Made by a program: the position numbers and the translations under genes | IMG/VR virus record: IMGVR_UViG_3300031757_000023 | Coordinates: 1 to 23,097 of that record | Length of the DNA: 23,097 bases | Strand: one strand, 5' to 3' | From: a virus | Part shown: piece after piece, positions 14,862 through 22,390 of the stretch | How the letters are laid out: every line of letters starts with the position of its first letter | How positions within the stretch are numbered: the first letter of the stretch is position 1 | The notes under the pieces: generated by a model | Database searches by the model: none | Seen by the model: only the letters and a program-made list of their open reading frames with translations | What the model was told of the DNA's origin: nothing

Positions 14862-15486
14862 CGATATTACTTTGTACAATAGAGTTAACTATATATTCAT
14901 TTGCTTTATTGACAACTTTTTCAATTTCTTCTCGTGGTATTTGTGGTGTCCCTATTACTAATTCAGGAACAACATACTTCTGTTCTTCTATTAAATTTAA
15001 CATTATTAGTGCGGCTGAGTAAGCATCTAAGAAATTCTCATTTTCCTCAACTACCATAGCGGTATTAACCCACCCCATACTAACATTAAAGATCCTACAT
15101 TTGTTATCCAAAGGCCATGTGTTAGCAGCCTCAATACAGTAGTCTCTTAATTCTGTTTTGTCTTTAGTATACGCATCGCCTGTTAAGCCAGGTTGATATA
15201 TACTTCCAGATCCAGTATTTACTATGTACTTACCTTCTCTGTCTCTCCATTGCCAATGTAAGACTTTTAAAATTTTGTTTTGAAGTCTAGGTAACCATGC
15301 GTTATTAAAAACATAATCTAAGTCTCTCCTTAGAATATCGTTAATAATATCATCTGCATCGTTAACTACCATATTAAAGCCTGTAGCTCTACTATAGCCA
15401 TGCACTTCGTACCCCTTAAACATGCAATGCTCATAGATTTCTTTACCTATTCCACTTGTATGTCCTGTAATTCCTACTTTTCTCAT
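14842..15486 (-). CDS. Short-chain dehydrogenase/reductase
   Basis: 214 aa. Rossmann-fold SDR: cofactor loop TGHTSGIG at 7-14, NNAW at 61-64 in the NNAG position, the Ser strand NTGSGS at 90-95, and the catalytic YTKDK with Tyr106 and Lys110. Catalytic Ser, Tyr and Lys are all present. It is slightly short for the classical SDR (about 250 aa). Oxidises or reduces a hydroxyl or keto group, perhaps a sugar, using NAD(P). The ATG at 15486 follows TAGGAAAGACA. It overlaps the sulfotransferase gene, suggesting consecutive steps in one pathway. Confidence 0.88.
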   Translation of the reverse strand: MRKVGITGHTSGIGKEIYEHCMFKGYEVHGYSRATGFNMVVNDADDIINDILRRDLDYVFNNAWLPRLQNKILKVLHWQWRDREGKYIVNTGSGSIYQPGLTGDAYTKDKTELRDYCIEAANTWPLDNKCRIFNVSMGWVNTAMVVEENENFLDAYSAALIMLNLIEEQKYVVPELVIGTPQIPREEIEKVVNKANEYIVNSIVQSNIDAGKRR

Positions 15487-15494
15487 TGTCTTTC

Positions 15495-15662
15495 CTAGTT
15501 AAATAATTCGTCTACGCTGCATGTATCTTGGCTTCTACATCTTAAAAGATTATCCTGAAATATTAAGGGTTCTACCCACTCAAATTCAGGTTGATCTAAA
15601 TAGTATTCGCCAGCACTACTGCAACTAACTAGAAGTACTGCCATCAGTAAATATCTAGTCAT
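15495..15662 (-). CDS. 55-residue lipoprotein
   Basis: Found by reading the gap between the polymerase and dehydrogenase genes. The ATG at 15662 follows a strong AAGGGGGAATCGAC ribosome site. The signal MTRYLLMAVLLVSC has a lipobox LVSC with the lipidation Cys at 14. The mature part is acidic, with two more Cys (near 42 and 48) that could form one disulfide. Likely anchored to the membrane on the periplasmic side. It resembles an Rz1-type outer spanin only in size; it is not proline-rich and no lysis genes are near. Confidence 0.72.
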   Translation of the reverse strand: MTRYLLMAVLLVSCSSAGEYYLDQPEFEWVEPLIFQDNLLRCRSQDTCSVDELFN

Positions 15663-15674
15663 GTCGATTCCCCC

Positions 15675-15821
15675 TTATAAAGTTGTTAATGAATAACACA
15701 TTGTTACGAAGATTATAATACACAAACCGACCAAGGCGGTGTCATCTGCTCTTCTAGCACTTCTTCGACGTGCGTAATCGTTCGGACCAAGTCTAGCCCG
15801 TTTCTTTTTATTAAGATCCAT
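15675..15821 (-). CDS. 48-residue single-span membrane protein
   Basis: Found in the gap after the DNA polymerase stop. The ATG at 15821 is 6 bases after the stop TAA. The N-terminal half is strongly basic (MDLNKKKRARLG and ARRRSARRAD), and one hydrophobic span (29-43) runs to the C-terminus, so the basic part should be cytoplasmic. The run of Arg may contact nucleic acid near the membrane. The ribosome site is weak (AAAGAA), so coupling to polymerase translation is likely. Function unknown. Confidence 0.6.
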   Translation of the reverse strand: MDLNKKKRARLGPNDYARRRSARRADDTALVGLCIIIFVTMCYSLTTL

Positions 15822-15827
15822 TTCTTT

Positions 15828-18086
15828 TTAATAATAATTTTCCCACTTACCAAAACTGTAGTCGTCCCCTATTTCAAAGTCGCAACCCACAGGGCAGCCT
15901 GGTATTGAAAAGCCTCGATCCTTTTGAACGAGGGATTTCAGTTGTTTACAATAGATTTCCATTTCATCTTCTGGTACTTCTGCTAGAATTGAATCATGCA
16001 CAAGTGCGAAGATTTTAGATTTCATTCCCGTCCTATTGATATATTTTTGCATATCTATTGCACCCAATAGGTTGATGTCCGATGCAACAGATTGAACCAA
16101 GAAGTTAATACCACTACGAATCTCGTGAGATGAGATACCTTTATCCTTGCTCTGGGCATTTGGAAGTCTACGCTTCCGCCCAAATTGACTATAAATAAAT
16201 GCATTTGCCCTAATATAAGCATTACAATCATCTAGCCACTTTTTAAGATTGGGGAATGACTCAAAGTATCCCGCAATAACTCTACTTGCTTCTCGTATGT
16301 TAAACTCTTTACCAGAGTCTTTCGTCACTTGCCAACTAATCTTAGCTGGGCCAGCTCCGTACATTATTCCAAATGTAACAGCTTTTGCTTGTTGACGCCT
16401 ATCTTTGTAGAGTTCATCTACTTGCTCAACTTCGCAAGGCAATTTAAAGACTTGTTTTGCAATCGTACTATGGAAGTTTCCTCCACTCTTAAATACATCT
16501 TGCAAACCTTTGTCTTTTGACAAAACTGCGGCAACATACACTTCCGCCGTAGTCAAATCCATTGAAACAATCTTTGTGCCTTCAGTTGCTTTTATGCAAC
16601 CTTTAACAGTCGGATTATCTCTAGGCAATTGCTGCATATTCAGTTTACCACTACTAGATAGTCTGCCGCTAGTAGTCCCATGTAAATTGAATCCTGTTCT
16701 TAATCTTTTGTCTCTATCTAAATTTGGTATGATTTTATCCAAATATGTAGATTTAATTTTTACTTTTTGCCGTATCTCGAGGATAAGTTTCGGAACTGCA
16801 TGACTCTCCGCTAATTGCCCTAAAACTTCGGCATCAGTGGAATCAGCCCCAGTACCCGTCTTTTTACCCGTTGGGGTTAGACCAATATAATCATATAAAA
16901 GTGATCGTAATTGAACTGTACTGTTGGGGTTGAAGTCAGATCCTTTAGCTTTCTCAAACTGTCTTACCTCAGGAAACTCATATAACTTTTCTATCGCAGC
17001 GTTAATATCTTTTTGCATAACTTCTTGTGCCATTTCTAATCTTTCCCTATCAAAAGGTACTCCATTACTTTCTACTTGCTTTAAGAAGTTACAACCTTCA
17101 AGTAATATATTGTCATATACCCACTTGAGTTTTTTATTCTTTACTATAGCTGCCGACATCTTTTCATATAATAAAAAGGTTACTACAGCGTCCATAGCTG
17201 CGTAGTTCTTCATTATATCAAAAGGTATCAAATCATAACTAAAGGCGGCTTTAAGTATACCGTGTTGTTTCCTATAGTTAGTACTCCAGTCATCTAATGG
17301 TTTTTCATAATCTCCATATGGAGTGTGCTTCATTGCAAGTTGTTTAAGACCATGCGTGCCTGGGTTTTCATCAAACATATAATGCATAAGCATTGTATCT
17401 TCAAACTTTGGAAATTTGAAGTTGAAATGATACTCGAACCATTGAAGGTCGAACTTAGCATTATGAAAGACTACTGTTTTCTTATTAAACAGTTCTTGCA
17501 TAGCTTCTTCTACATCAGAGTCTATAACATCAGCGTCACAATAGCAACCGTGATCAGGCTCGTAAGACATACTGAACCCAAGCATATAACCATCTCTAGC
17601 ATAGAGAGCGCTTGTTTCTGAGTCAAGGGCAATGTATCCTCGCGGAGCATCACTTGCCTTCTGTAAGAACTTAAGTATTCCTTCTTTGTCTTGTATTCCG
17701 TAGCATTTATCTTCATCTAATTTCTCTAATTTTAATTCTCCGCTAATATAACCACTAATACTTTCTAATGCTTCTTCAAAGCTTTTCTTTGCTTCAGGTT
17801 TGAACTTAATAATAGCAGGATTGATAAGAGCTAAAAACTTCTCATCAATGATCTTACCATTGTACTCTGTTATTGAGGTCTTTCTAGTAAAGTATTTGAA
17901 TGCTTCAGCTCCAACTAAGATAAGCCAGTCATAATCATCTGAATTTATTTCTAAATCCACATCTTTCTTTAATACCTTTTGTTTAGAACTGTCTGAACAT
18001 AAGGCAAACCTGTCAAATTCAAACTCAAAATACTTATCGTAATTCTGAGCAGTTGGTTTTGTTTCTATTAGTGCTACTGTAGCCAT
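15828..18086 (-). CDS. polA: DNA polymerase, family A, with 3'-5' exonuclease
   Basis: 752 aa, the length of a T7-like or Klenow-type enzyme with no 5' nuclease domain. Exo I is DSET (Asp155/Glu157), Exo II FHNAKFD (Asn209/Asp213), Exo III YAAMD (Asp299), so proofreading should be active. Motif A is SMDLTTAEVY with Asp510 and Glu515; the usual SQI-E-LR residues are largely changed. Motif B is RRQQAKAVTFGIMYG with Lys568, Phe572 and Tyr576; the position equal to E. coli Phe762 is Phe. Motif C is VHDSI with His697, Asp698 and Ser699, where Glu is usual. The first 150 residues are an unrecognised N-terminal extension. The ATG overlaps the upstream gene by 13 bases. This is the replicative polymerase of the phage. 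Confidence 0.96.
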   Translation of the reverse strand: MATVALIETKPTAQNYDKYFEFEFDRFALCSDSSKQKVLKKDVDLEINSDDYDWLILVGAEAFKYFTRKTSITEYNGKIIDEKFLALINPAIIKFKPEAKKSFEEALESISGYISGELKLEKLDEDKCYGIQDKEGILKFLQKASDAPRGYIALDSETSALYARDGYMLGFSMSYEPDHGCYCDADVIDSDVEEAMQELFNKKTVVFHNAKFDLQWFEYHFNFKFPKFEDTMLMHYMFDENPGTHGLKQLAMKHTPYGDYEKPLDDWSTNYRKQHGILKAAFSYDLIPFDIMKNYAAMDAVVTFLLYEKMSAAIVKNKKLKWVYDNILLEGCNFLKQVESNGVPFDRERLEMAQEVMQKDINAAIEKLYEFPEVRQFEKAKGSDFNPNSTVQLRSLLYDYIGLTPTGKKTGTGADSTDAEVLGQLAESHAVPKLILEIRQKVKIKSTYLDKIIPNLDRDKRLRTGFNLHGTTSGRLSSSGKLNMQQLPRDNPTVKGCIKATEGTKIVSMDLTTAEVYVAAVLSKDKGLQDVFKSGGNFHSTIAKQVFKLPCEVEQVDELYKDRRQQAKAVTFGIMYGAGPAKISWQVTKDSGKEFNIREASRVIAGYFESFPNLKKWLDDCNAYIRANAFIYSQFGRKRRLPNAQSKDKGISSHEIRSGINFLVQSVASDINLLGAIDMQKYINRTGMKSKIFALVHDSILAEVPEDEMEIYCKQLKSLVQKDRGFSIPGCPVGCDFEIGDDYSFGKWENYY

Positions 18087-18616
18087 TCTTGTAACTCGTT
18101 ATAACTTATATATTTATATAAGTGGTGTTTTAAATGATACTGGATATTCTTATTGTTCAAATGGAACTGTCCTTCTCCAGTATTTCCTCTGTGTTGTTTG
18201 TCGGAGTAGTTTACATTTTCTCCTATCTCATCAGCGTCTATTCTAAATATCGCTATAAGATCTGAGAAGAATACTCCGTAAAATAATTGGTCAAATTCAG
18301 ACTTTTTTACTTGTTGAATATTACTATCCCAATCATAATCTTCTCGGTCTGCGAATAGAATATGCCTATCAGTTTCAAACTGTAAAGCCTTTAGAACATT
18401 CTGCTCCGTTATTTTCACAGTATGTGATCTTTGTACTCGTGAAAATTTACACTCTATTCTCGTATTGTTAATTTTGTCAAAAAGATCGTAATTTAACTTT
18501 TCACTCATGTGTCCGTTAATTATCTTTTTAACCATGATCTCGGCAACTGTGCCGAATCTACGAGTATGCAATCCGAAGATAGCATCTCTTAATTCTTTTT
18601 CGTAATCTAAGTTCAT
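18074..18616 (-). CDS. Possible PD-(D/E)XK endonuclease
   Basis: 180 aa. The layout Glu26 in FGTVAE, Asp44/Asp47 in LNYDLFDKI and IECK with Glu55 and Lys57 fits the PD-(D/E)XK nuclease core, resembling some restriction enzymes. The rest is rich in His and aromatic residues, with no further recognised motif. It is placed between the primase and the polymerase, joined by ATGA to the small membrane gene upstream. It could process DNA during replication or degrade host DNA. The fold call rests on short motifs and is moderate. Confidence 0.5.
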   Translation of the reverse strand: MNLDYEKELRDAIFGLHTRRFGTVAEIMVKKIINGHMSEKLNYDLFDKINNTRIECKFSRVQRSHTVKITEQNVLKALQFETDRHILFADREDYDWDSNIQQVKKSEFDQLFYGVFFSDLIAIFRIDADEIGENVNYSDKQHRGNTGEGQFHLNNKNIQYHLKHHLYKYISYNELQEWLQ

Positions 18617-18822
18617 AATTTTATCGCCAATAGTAAAAATATTGCTAACAGTATCATATTAGCAAAAAACATAAGTCCCGCTAAGATTGTATGATACCAT
18701 ATCCATCTAGTCTTATACGCATTTTCTATGGTTAGATCATCGGGATCAGCGTCTGCATTGACTTTTTTCTCAAGTTCTCTTTCCTCTTTACTTTCCCACA
18801 GTTTTTGATACCATTTCTTCAT
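18613..18822 (-). CDS. Small single-span membrane protein
   Basis: 69 aa. The first 45 residues are charged and helical (KEERELEKKVNADADPDD), then one long hydrophobic segment runs from about 44 to the end (TILAGLMFFANMILLAIFLL). This is a tail-anchored layout with the soluble part in the cytoplasm. It shares ATGA with the primase stop and with the next start. It may tether replication proteins to the membrane; that is speculation from position. Confidence 0.6.
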   Translation of the reverse strand: MKKWYQKLWESKEERELEKKVNADADPDDLTIENAYKTRWIWYHTILAGLMFFANMILLAIFLLLAIKL

Positions 18823-19661
18823 TCTTTTCCGTATAATTGTTTCTTTAATCGTTTAATCATGTCAGCATTGAAGTTGCCTGGGTCTTGTCCGTCTGGTAGA
18901 TTTACTATTTGTACTCCCATTTCCATCTTCTCTGCTACGCCTTTCAGAGTCTCTGCTGCTTGTTTACCAGCATCGTCTCCGTCATACATTATGTCTATAC
19001 CCTGTACCCCTTGTAATTTTAAGAGGGAGAGTTTAACCCAATTCATTTGTTGAGTTCCAAAACAACATACTGTATTTTTTAATCCGTGATCCCATAAATT
19101 CAAAGCATCAAATATACCTTCTACTAGTATTACTCTATTATTTATGGGCTTAACCTTTGCTGGGCAGAAGGGCATTTCTACTCCTTGTGGATAGATATAA
19201 TACTTATCATTCATTCCACTAATCTTTCTGCCTAATAATGCTACGGTCTTTCCTGTAATGTCTCGAATGGGAAAGATGATGCGACCTTCAAACTTTGGAA
19301 CATTCCAAGTGAAAGCCTGCCATATCTTCAGAGTTTCCTCTGAGATGTTCCTAAAGGAACCACCTTTCCATTCTATTCTATCCTCTGGGAGTTGGATACC
19401 TACAGCTTGCGATTTTGATTTCGCAATTTTTGCTTTAAGTCTGTGTATTCTAACTTCTAATGGACTCTCTGGAGCCCCAAAGTATGTGAATAGGTTTCCT
19501 GAGAAACCACAGGAAAAACAATGCATTATGCCTGTTATTTTATCAACCCTACAGCTAGGGTTATTGTCATCATGTTCAGGATTTAGACATGATATAATAG
19601 CGTCCTGTCCTTTAACAGTAAAATCTATGTTGCGCTCGCTAAGTAAATCTATTGCTATCAT
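18819..19661 (-). CDS. DNA primase (CHC2 zinc finger plus Toprim)
   Basis: 280 aa. Makes RNA primers for lagging-strand synthesis; here it is separate from the DnaB helicase rather than fused as in T7. The zinc ligands are Cys25, His30, Cys48 and Cys51 (SCLNPEH and CFSCG). The Toprim domain has ILVEGIFDAL with Glu181 and YDGDDAG with Asp227 and Asp229. Length is like the catalytic core of DnaG without the helicase-binding domain. The ATG at 19661 is preceded by no ribosome site, only ATATAAATA after a perfect TATAAT, so translation is probably leaderless or nearly so. Confidence 0.93.
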   Translation of the reverse strand: MIAIDLLSERNIDFTVKGQDAIISCLNPEHDDNNPSCRVDKITGIMHCFSCGFSGNLFTYFGAPESPLEVRIHRLKAKIAKSKSQAVGIQLPEDRIEWKGGSFRNISEETLKIWQAFTWNVPKFEGRIIFPIRDITGKTVALLGRKISGMNDKYYIYPQGVEMPFCPAKVKPINNRVILVEGIFDALNLWDHGLKNTVCCFGTQQMNWVKLSLLKLQGVQGIDIMYDGDDAGKQAAETLKGVAEKMEMGVQIVNLPDGQDPGNFNADMIKRLKKQLYGKE

Positions 19662-19670
19662 TATTTATAT

Positions 19671-19699
19671 ATTATACTAAATTTTTAACCATTTGTCAA
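19671..19699 (-). promoter_or_regulatory. Consensus sigma70-type promoter before the primase gene
   Basis: Minus-strand TTGACA (19699-19694) and TATAAT (19676-19671) with a 17-base spacer, both perfect. After the -10 only 9 bases (ATATAAATA) remain before the primase ATG, so the transcript would start 1-4 bases ahead of it. It should drive primase, the small membrane protein, nuclease and polymerase. This is one of only two stretches in the window clearly outside secure genes; the 47-base gap otherwise holds only a short hairpin-like sequence. Confidence 0.88.
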
Positions 19700-19708
19700 G
19701 AAGTATTT

Positions 19709-20293
19709 TTAAGAGGACTTTCCGTCCTTGTTTATAGAGGGTTCTAATGGTGTCTTTATTAGATCCTTCAATCTTTTTGCTTTAATTCTTGCTTGCCCTA
19801 ATTCTGATTTATGATTCCATTCAAGTTCGTCCCCTTCCTTTTCAAAATCTGTCATCAATTTACCACTTGGATCTTGAGCTTCTTCATAGTACATGCTCTT
19901 CCAGACCAACTCAACCATTTGAAAATATATTGCTACTGCTTTATCTCTAAAATCTTTTTCACCCCAGAGGTACCATACTAGCCAATATTCTTTGTCTATA
20001 CGACAAACTCTTATTTCTTGATCTCCAAGCCAAGGATTAGTTGGAACTAACTCTGCCATACACCTCATTCTCTGACTACCCGCTATTGGGTACCAATTAG
20101 GCATGGTCAAAATAGGACTTAACATTCCATGTTCTGATAAGCTGTCCATTAAATTTTTATTCAATGGTACACTTTTTATATTTTCTTTAACTTTAGGTTG
20201 TTCTAAAAGCCAAGAAATCGTTTTAACATACCAAGTATGCGGGGGTAGTGGTACTAGCTCTGCTGTTGCTCTGCTTACTCTGTCATTTGCCAT
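19709..20293 (-). CDS. ParB-like nuclease-fold protein
   Basis: 194 aa. The region 44-84 has the ParB/Srx N-terminal pattern: LNKNLMDSLSEHGMLSPI, then NWYPIAGSQRMRCMAEL, where ParB has GxRRxxA. Such domains bind or cut DNA or bind CTP. The C-terminal part is basic and helical. The start overlaps the upstream stop within ATGGCAAATGA. It is not paired with a ParA, so plasmid-like partition is unlikely; a DNA-binding or regulatory role is more plausible. The end lies 10 bases before the primase promoter. Confidence 0.65.
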   Translation of the reverse strand: MANDRVSRATAELVPLPPHTWYVKTISWLLEQPKVKENIKSVPLNKNLMDSLSEHGMLSPILTMPNWYPIAGSQRMRCMAELVPTNPWLGDQEIRVCRIDKEYWLVWYLWGEKDFRDKAVAIYFQMVELVWKSMYYEEAQDPSGKLMTDFEKEGDELEWNHKSELGQARIKAKRLKDLIKTPLEPSINKDGKSS

Positions 20294-20576
20294 CTTCCTC
20301 TGCTTCCTTTCTAATTTCTTCTTCTAATTCTAGTATCTCTTCTTCTAAGCGTGTAAAATCTGAGATACCCCTTGTTACTTCTTGCTGTGCTTTTAGCTCG
20401 TCCAGTAGTTCTTGTTTTCCTACTTTTCTATCATAGTCTTTTTTAGACTTATGTGCGCCTGCGCCAGGCTTATTCCTTGATGCTTTCGCAACGGGGTTAA
20501 CTTTACTTATTTTTTTAATCTTCATAAATGCTCCTGCGTTATCTAATGTTTCAAACTCCAATGAAAATACTGTCAT
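20283..20576 (-). CDS. Small coiled-coil protein, unknown function
   Basis: 97 aa from the ATG at 20576, which shares ATGA with the oxygenase stop and has AAGGAAGA eight bases ahead. The N-terminus (MTVFSLEFETLDNAG) is a strand-like part. A basic middle (KVNPVAKASRNKPGAGAHKSKK) looks disordered and may bind nucleic acid. The C-terminal 40 residues are a Glu-rich heptad coiled coil. No family recognised. Confidence 0.65.
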   Translation of the reverse strand: MTVFSLEFETLDNAGAFMKIKKISKVNPVAKASRNKPGAGAHKSKKDYDRKVGKQELLDELKAQQEVTRGISDFTRLEEEILELEEEIRKEAEEDGK

Positions 20577-21184
20577 TGTTTGTTTTCTTCCTTGGGCCAA
20601 TTCCCTTTTCTAGTATCATGTGGGGCTCCTCCTAAAAATGCTGAAGTGTTGTGTAAATATGTTTGGTTTGCGTGCCATGTTATAAATACTTTTCTAAATC
20701 CTGTTCTTACTTTTGCCACTCCGTGCATTTGGTGTAAGAATAGTGTTTCTCCTACTTTTAAATCTACTACTCTAGGACATATAAAAGAACCATCAAAAGC
20801 ATAGTCTTTAGGATCTTGCCAAGAGAAAGTATGATATTCCTCATAGTGCTTCTTCTCGAATGGATCATTAACTATAGTCTCTCCACCCTCTAAATTATGA
20901 TCTTGATCTATTAGAGTTATAGTAGTTAGTGAGACATCATTATCGTGATGCATACGACAAAAAGAACCTTCTGTATAATTTAAATAATAATGTGCTACAG
21001 GAATAGAAGGGTGTAACTTAGAAGTTATATGTTCATGTACTTCTGGGGGAAATCTTTGTTCCAAGTGAAATAGATTTCCAAATCGTTTTATAACTTGTGG
21101 CTCATGTTTATCATAGTCATCATTTAAGAACTTAATATCCTCATTAGATAAAACTTTATTCGTATAAGCTAGAAAGTTATTCAT
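20573..21184 (-). CDS. 2OG-Fe(II) dioxygenase
   Basis: 203 aa. Iron ligands His79 and Asp81 in RMHHDND and distal His154 in HQMHGV, with Arg164 in GFRKVF for 2-oxoglutarate, ten residues after His as usual. This is the prolyl-4-hydroxylase-like group common in marine phages. It directly follows a cupin gene, sharing the start region. Substrate unknown. It shares little with the second oxygenase at 12713-13309 apart from motifs, so they are not recent duplicates. Confidence 0.85.
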   Translation of the reverse strand: MNNFLAYTNKVLSNEDIKFLNDDYDKHEPQVIKRFGNLFHLEQRFPPEVHEHITSKLHPSIPVAHYYLNYTEGSFCRMHHDNDVSLTTITLIDQDHNLEGGETIVNDPFEKKHYEEYHTFSWQDPKDYAFDGSFICPRVVDLKVGETLFLHQMHGVAKVRTGFRKVFITWHANQTYLHNTSAFLGGAPHDTRKGNWPKEENKQ

Positions 21185-21663
21185 TTGAATATTGATCCCT
21201 CTCCAAATACTTCGTTGTCATGAGGATCGTCTTTGTTTATTCGTTCCAATGCCTTTACCATAGGATCATCATAGTCTCGCTCTATATCAGAAGGATTATC
21301 TTCTGGTGGATAGGTCGTATAAGTTATACTACCTACTGAGCGTCTTTTAATATCGCCATGATTAAACTCTGCCCAATATAGTTCAAATGCTACTCCATCT
21401 TCTATGCCTTCAAATTGATGAATACAACCGGGCTTAACTTGTGTAAAGTCGCCTGGAAGTAATATAGTTTCATCAACTAAGTCATAATCATTTTGCCAAA
21501 CTCTGATGAGCATTTTGCCTGATTCTACAAAAAACCCATTCCATTTAAACTGGTGTTCATGTTCTGAACATTTTATACCAGCTTTATATTCTATTCTGTG
21601 GAACTCCAAAACTCCGTTGGCATGGATCAGTTCTGTTTGTCCCCATATTTTACCTGCTTTCAT
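21181..21663 (-). CDS. Cupin-domain protein
   Basis: 160 aa from the ATG at 21663, which has AGAGAAATATT ahead; a TTG at 21699 would lengthen it but is weaker. Cupin motifs: CSEHEHQFKWNGFF with His35 and His37, and PGCIHQF with His82. The Glu ligand normally four residues after the second His is replaced, with Asn at 42. It begins IWGQTEL, like the C-terminal domain of mannose-6-phosphate isomerase/guanylyltransferase. It may bind a metal and a sugar or small acid. The C-terminal third is acidic. Its stop shares ATGA with the oxygenase start. Confidence 0.72.
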   Translation of the reverse strand: MKAGKIWGQTELIHANGVLEFHRIEYKAGIKCSEHEHQFKWNGFFVESGKMLIRVWQNDYDLVDETILLPGDFTQVKPGCIHQFEGIEDGVAFELYWAEFNHGDIKRRSVGSITYTTYPPEDNPSDIERDYDDPMVKALERINKDDPHDNEVFGEGSIFK

Positions 21664-22390
21664 AATATTTCTCTTGCCATATGTCAGGGTTCCAATCAAA
21701 AAAGTGTTTTAAAAACAACTGATAGATCCCCGAAACTGTGTTAATTTCATACTGTATGGGGTCATTCCCACCAATATCGTAAAACTTCTCCCCTCTGTAC
21801 CAACACCCAAAGCCTCTGTGTGCTTCTTGTTTATATTCCCACCTCTCTTTCGTACCAATATAATATACATCTCCTAGATAGAGAGATCTTTTTGGGGAGA
21901 ATTCATACTGATCCTCTCCATTTGGTGTTGTTCTATGATCTAATTTCCACTTTAAATTATTATTCCCATTTTCATCTCTTGGTAGGGGTTTAATGTTTTC
22001 AAATATTCCTAAGTATTCATCTCTGTGTTGGCAATTAAAATCTATTACCCACCCATTTAAATCATACTTCTTTTTACGAGGCGTGATTATTTGATCTTTA
22101 ATTAGATCATATAAAATAAATTGATTTACGCCGGGGTGTATTCTCATTTTACCACTCTTAATATCGCTCCATATTATACAGGGGTCTCTGAATCCCTGAT
22201 TTAATACAGACTCTATAAAAGTAAATAAGCGTAAATGTATTCTTTCTTCCTGTCTTTCTAGCCAAATAGGAACGTACGCTCCTGAGTTTAATTCTTTAAA
22301 ATTGGCAGTAGGAAAGTCTCTCATACTAACTTCAAATATGGCAGCCTGAAAGGGAATGCTCTTTACGTCATAAGTCACTGTACGTCTCAC
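21650..22390 (-). CDS. Unknown protein, possible ParB-like segment
   Basis: 246 aa. The start is GTG at 22390, supported by GGGAGGCTCAG directly ahead. A segment NQGFRDPCIIWSDIKSGKMR followed by IHPGVNQFIL (about 67-96) resembles a ParB-type core in which the His-Gly-Arg element is altered; this is weak. The rest is rich in Trp, Tyr and charged residues with several short strand-like parts (YLGDVYYIG, GFGCWYRGEKFYDIGG). Not recognised. It follows the DnaB-type helicase and precedes the cupin. Confidence 0.6.
   Translation of the reverse strand: MRRTVTYDVKSIPFQAAIFEVSMRDFPTANFKELNSGAYVPIWLERQEERIHLRLFTFIESVLNQGFRDPCIIWSDIKSGKMRIHPGVNQFILYDLIKDQIITPRKKKYDLNGWVIDFNCQHRDEYLGIFENIKPLPRDENGNNNLKWKLDHRTTPNGEDQYEFSPKRSLYLGDVYYIGTKERWEYKQEAHRGFGCWYRGEKFYDIGGNDPIQYEINTVSGIYQLFLKHFFDWNPDIWQEKYYESR

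Noticed and set aside
15495-15821. Rz/Rz1-type spanin pair
   Set aside because: The lipoprotein is not proline-rich, the partner lacks a periplasmic coiled coil, and no endolysin or holin is nearby.
18111-18118. TATAAATA on the minus strand, like a T4 late promoter, 25 bases before the polymerase start
   Set aside because: The same octamer recurs by chance in this AT-rich DNA, including inside genes, and a late promoter before the polymerase is not expected.
19258-19680. Plus-strand frame of 140 codons
   Set aside because: It is antisense to the primase, where zinc and Toprim motifs are intact, and it ends across the primase promoter.
19709-19735. Short inverted repeat AGGAC/GTCCT at the end of the ParB-like gene
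   Set aside because: The stem is only 5 pairs and no T-run follows on the minus strand, so it is not a convincing terminator.
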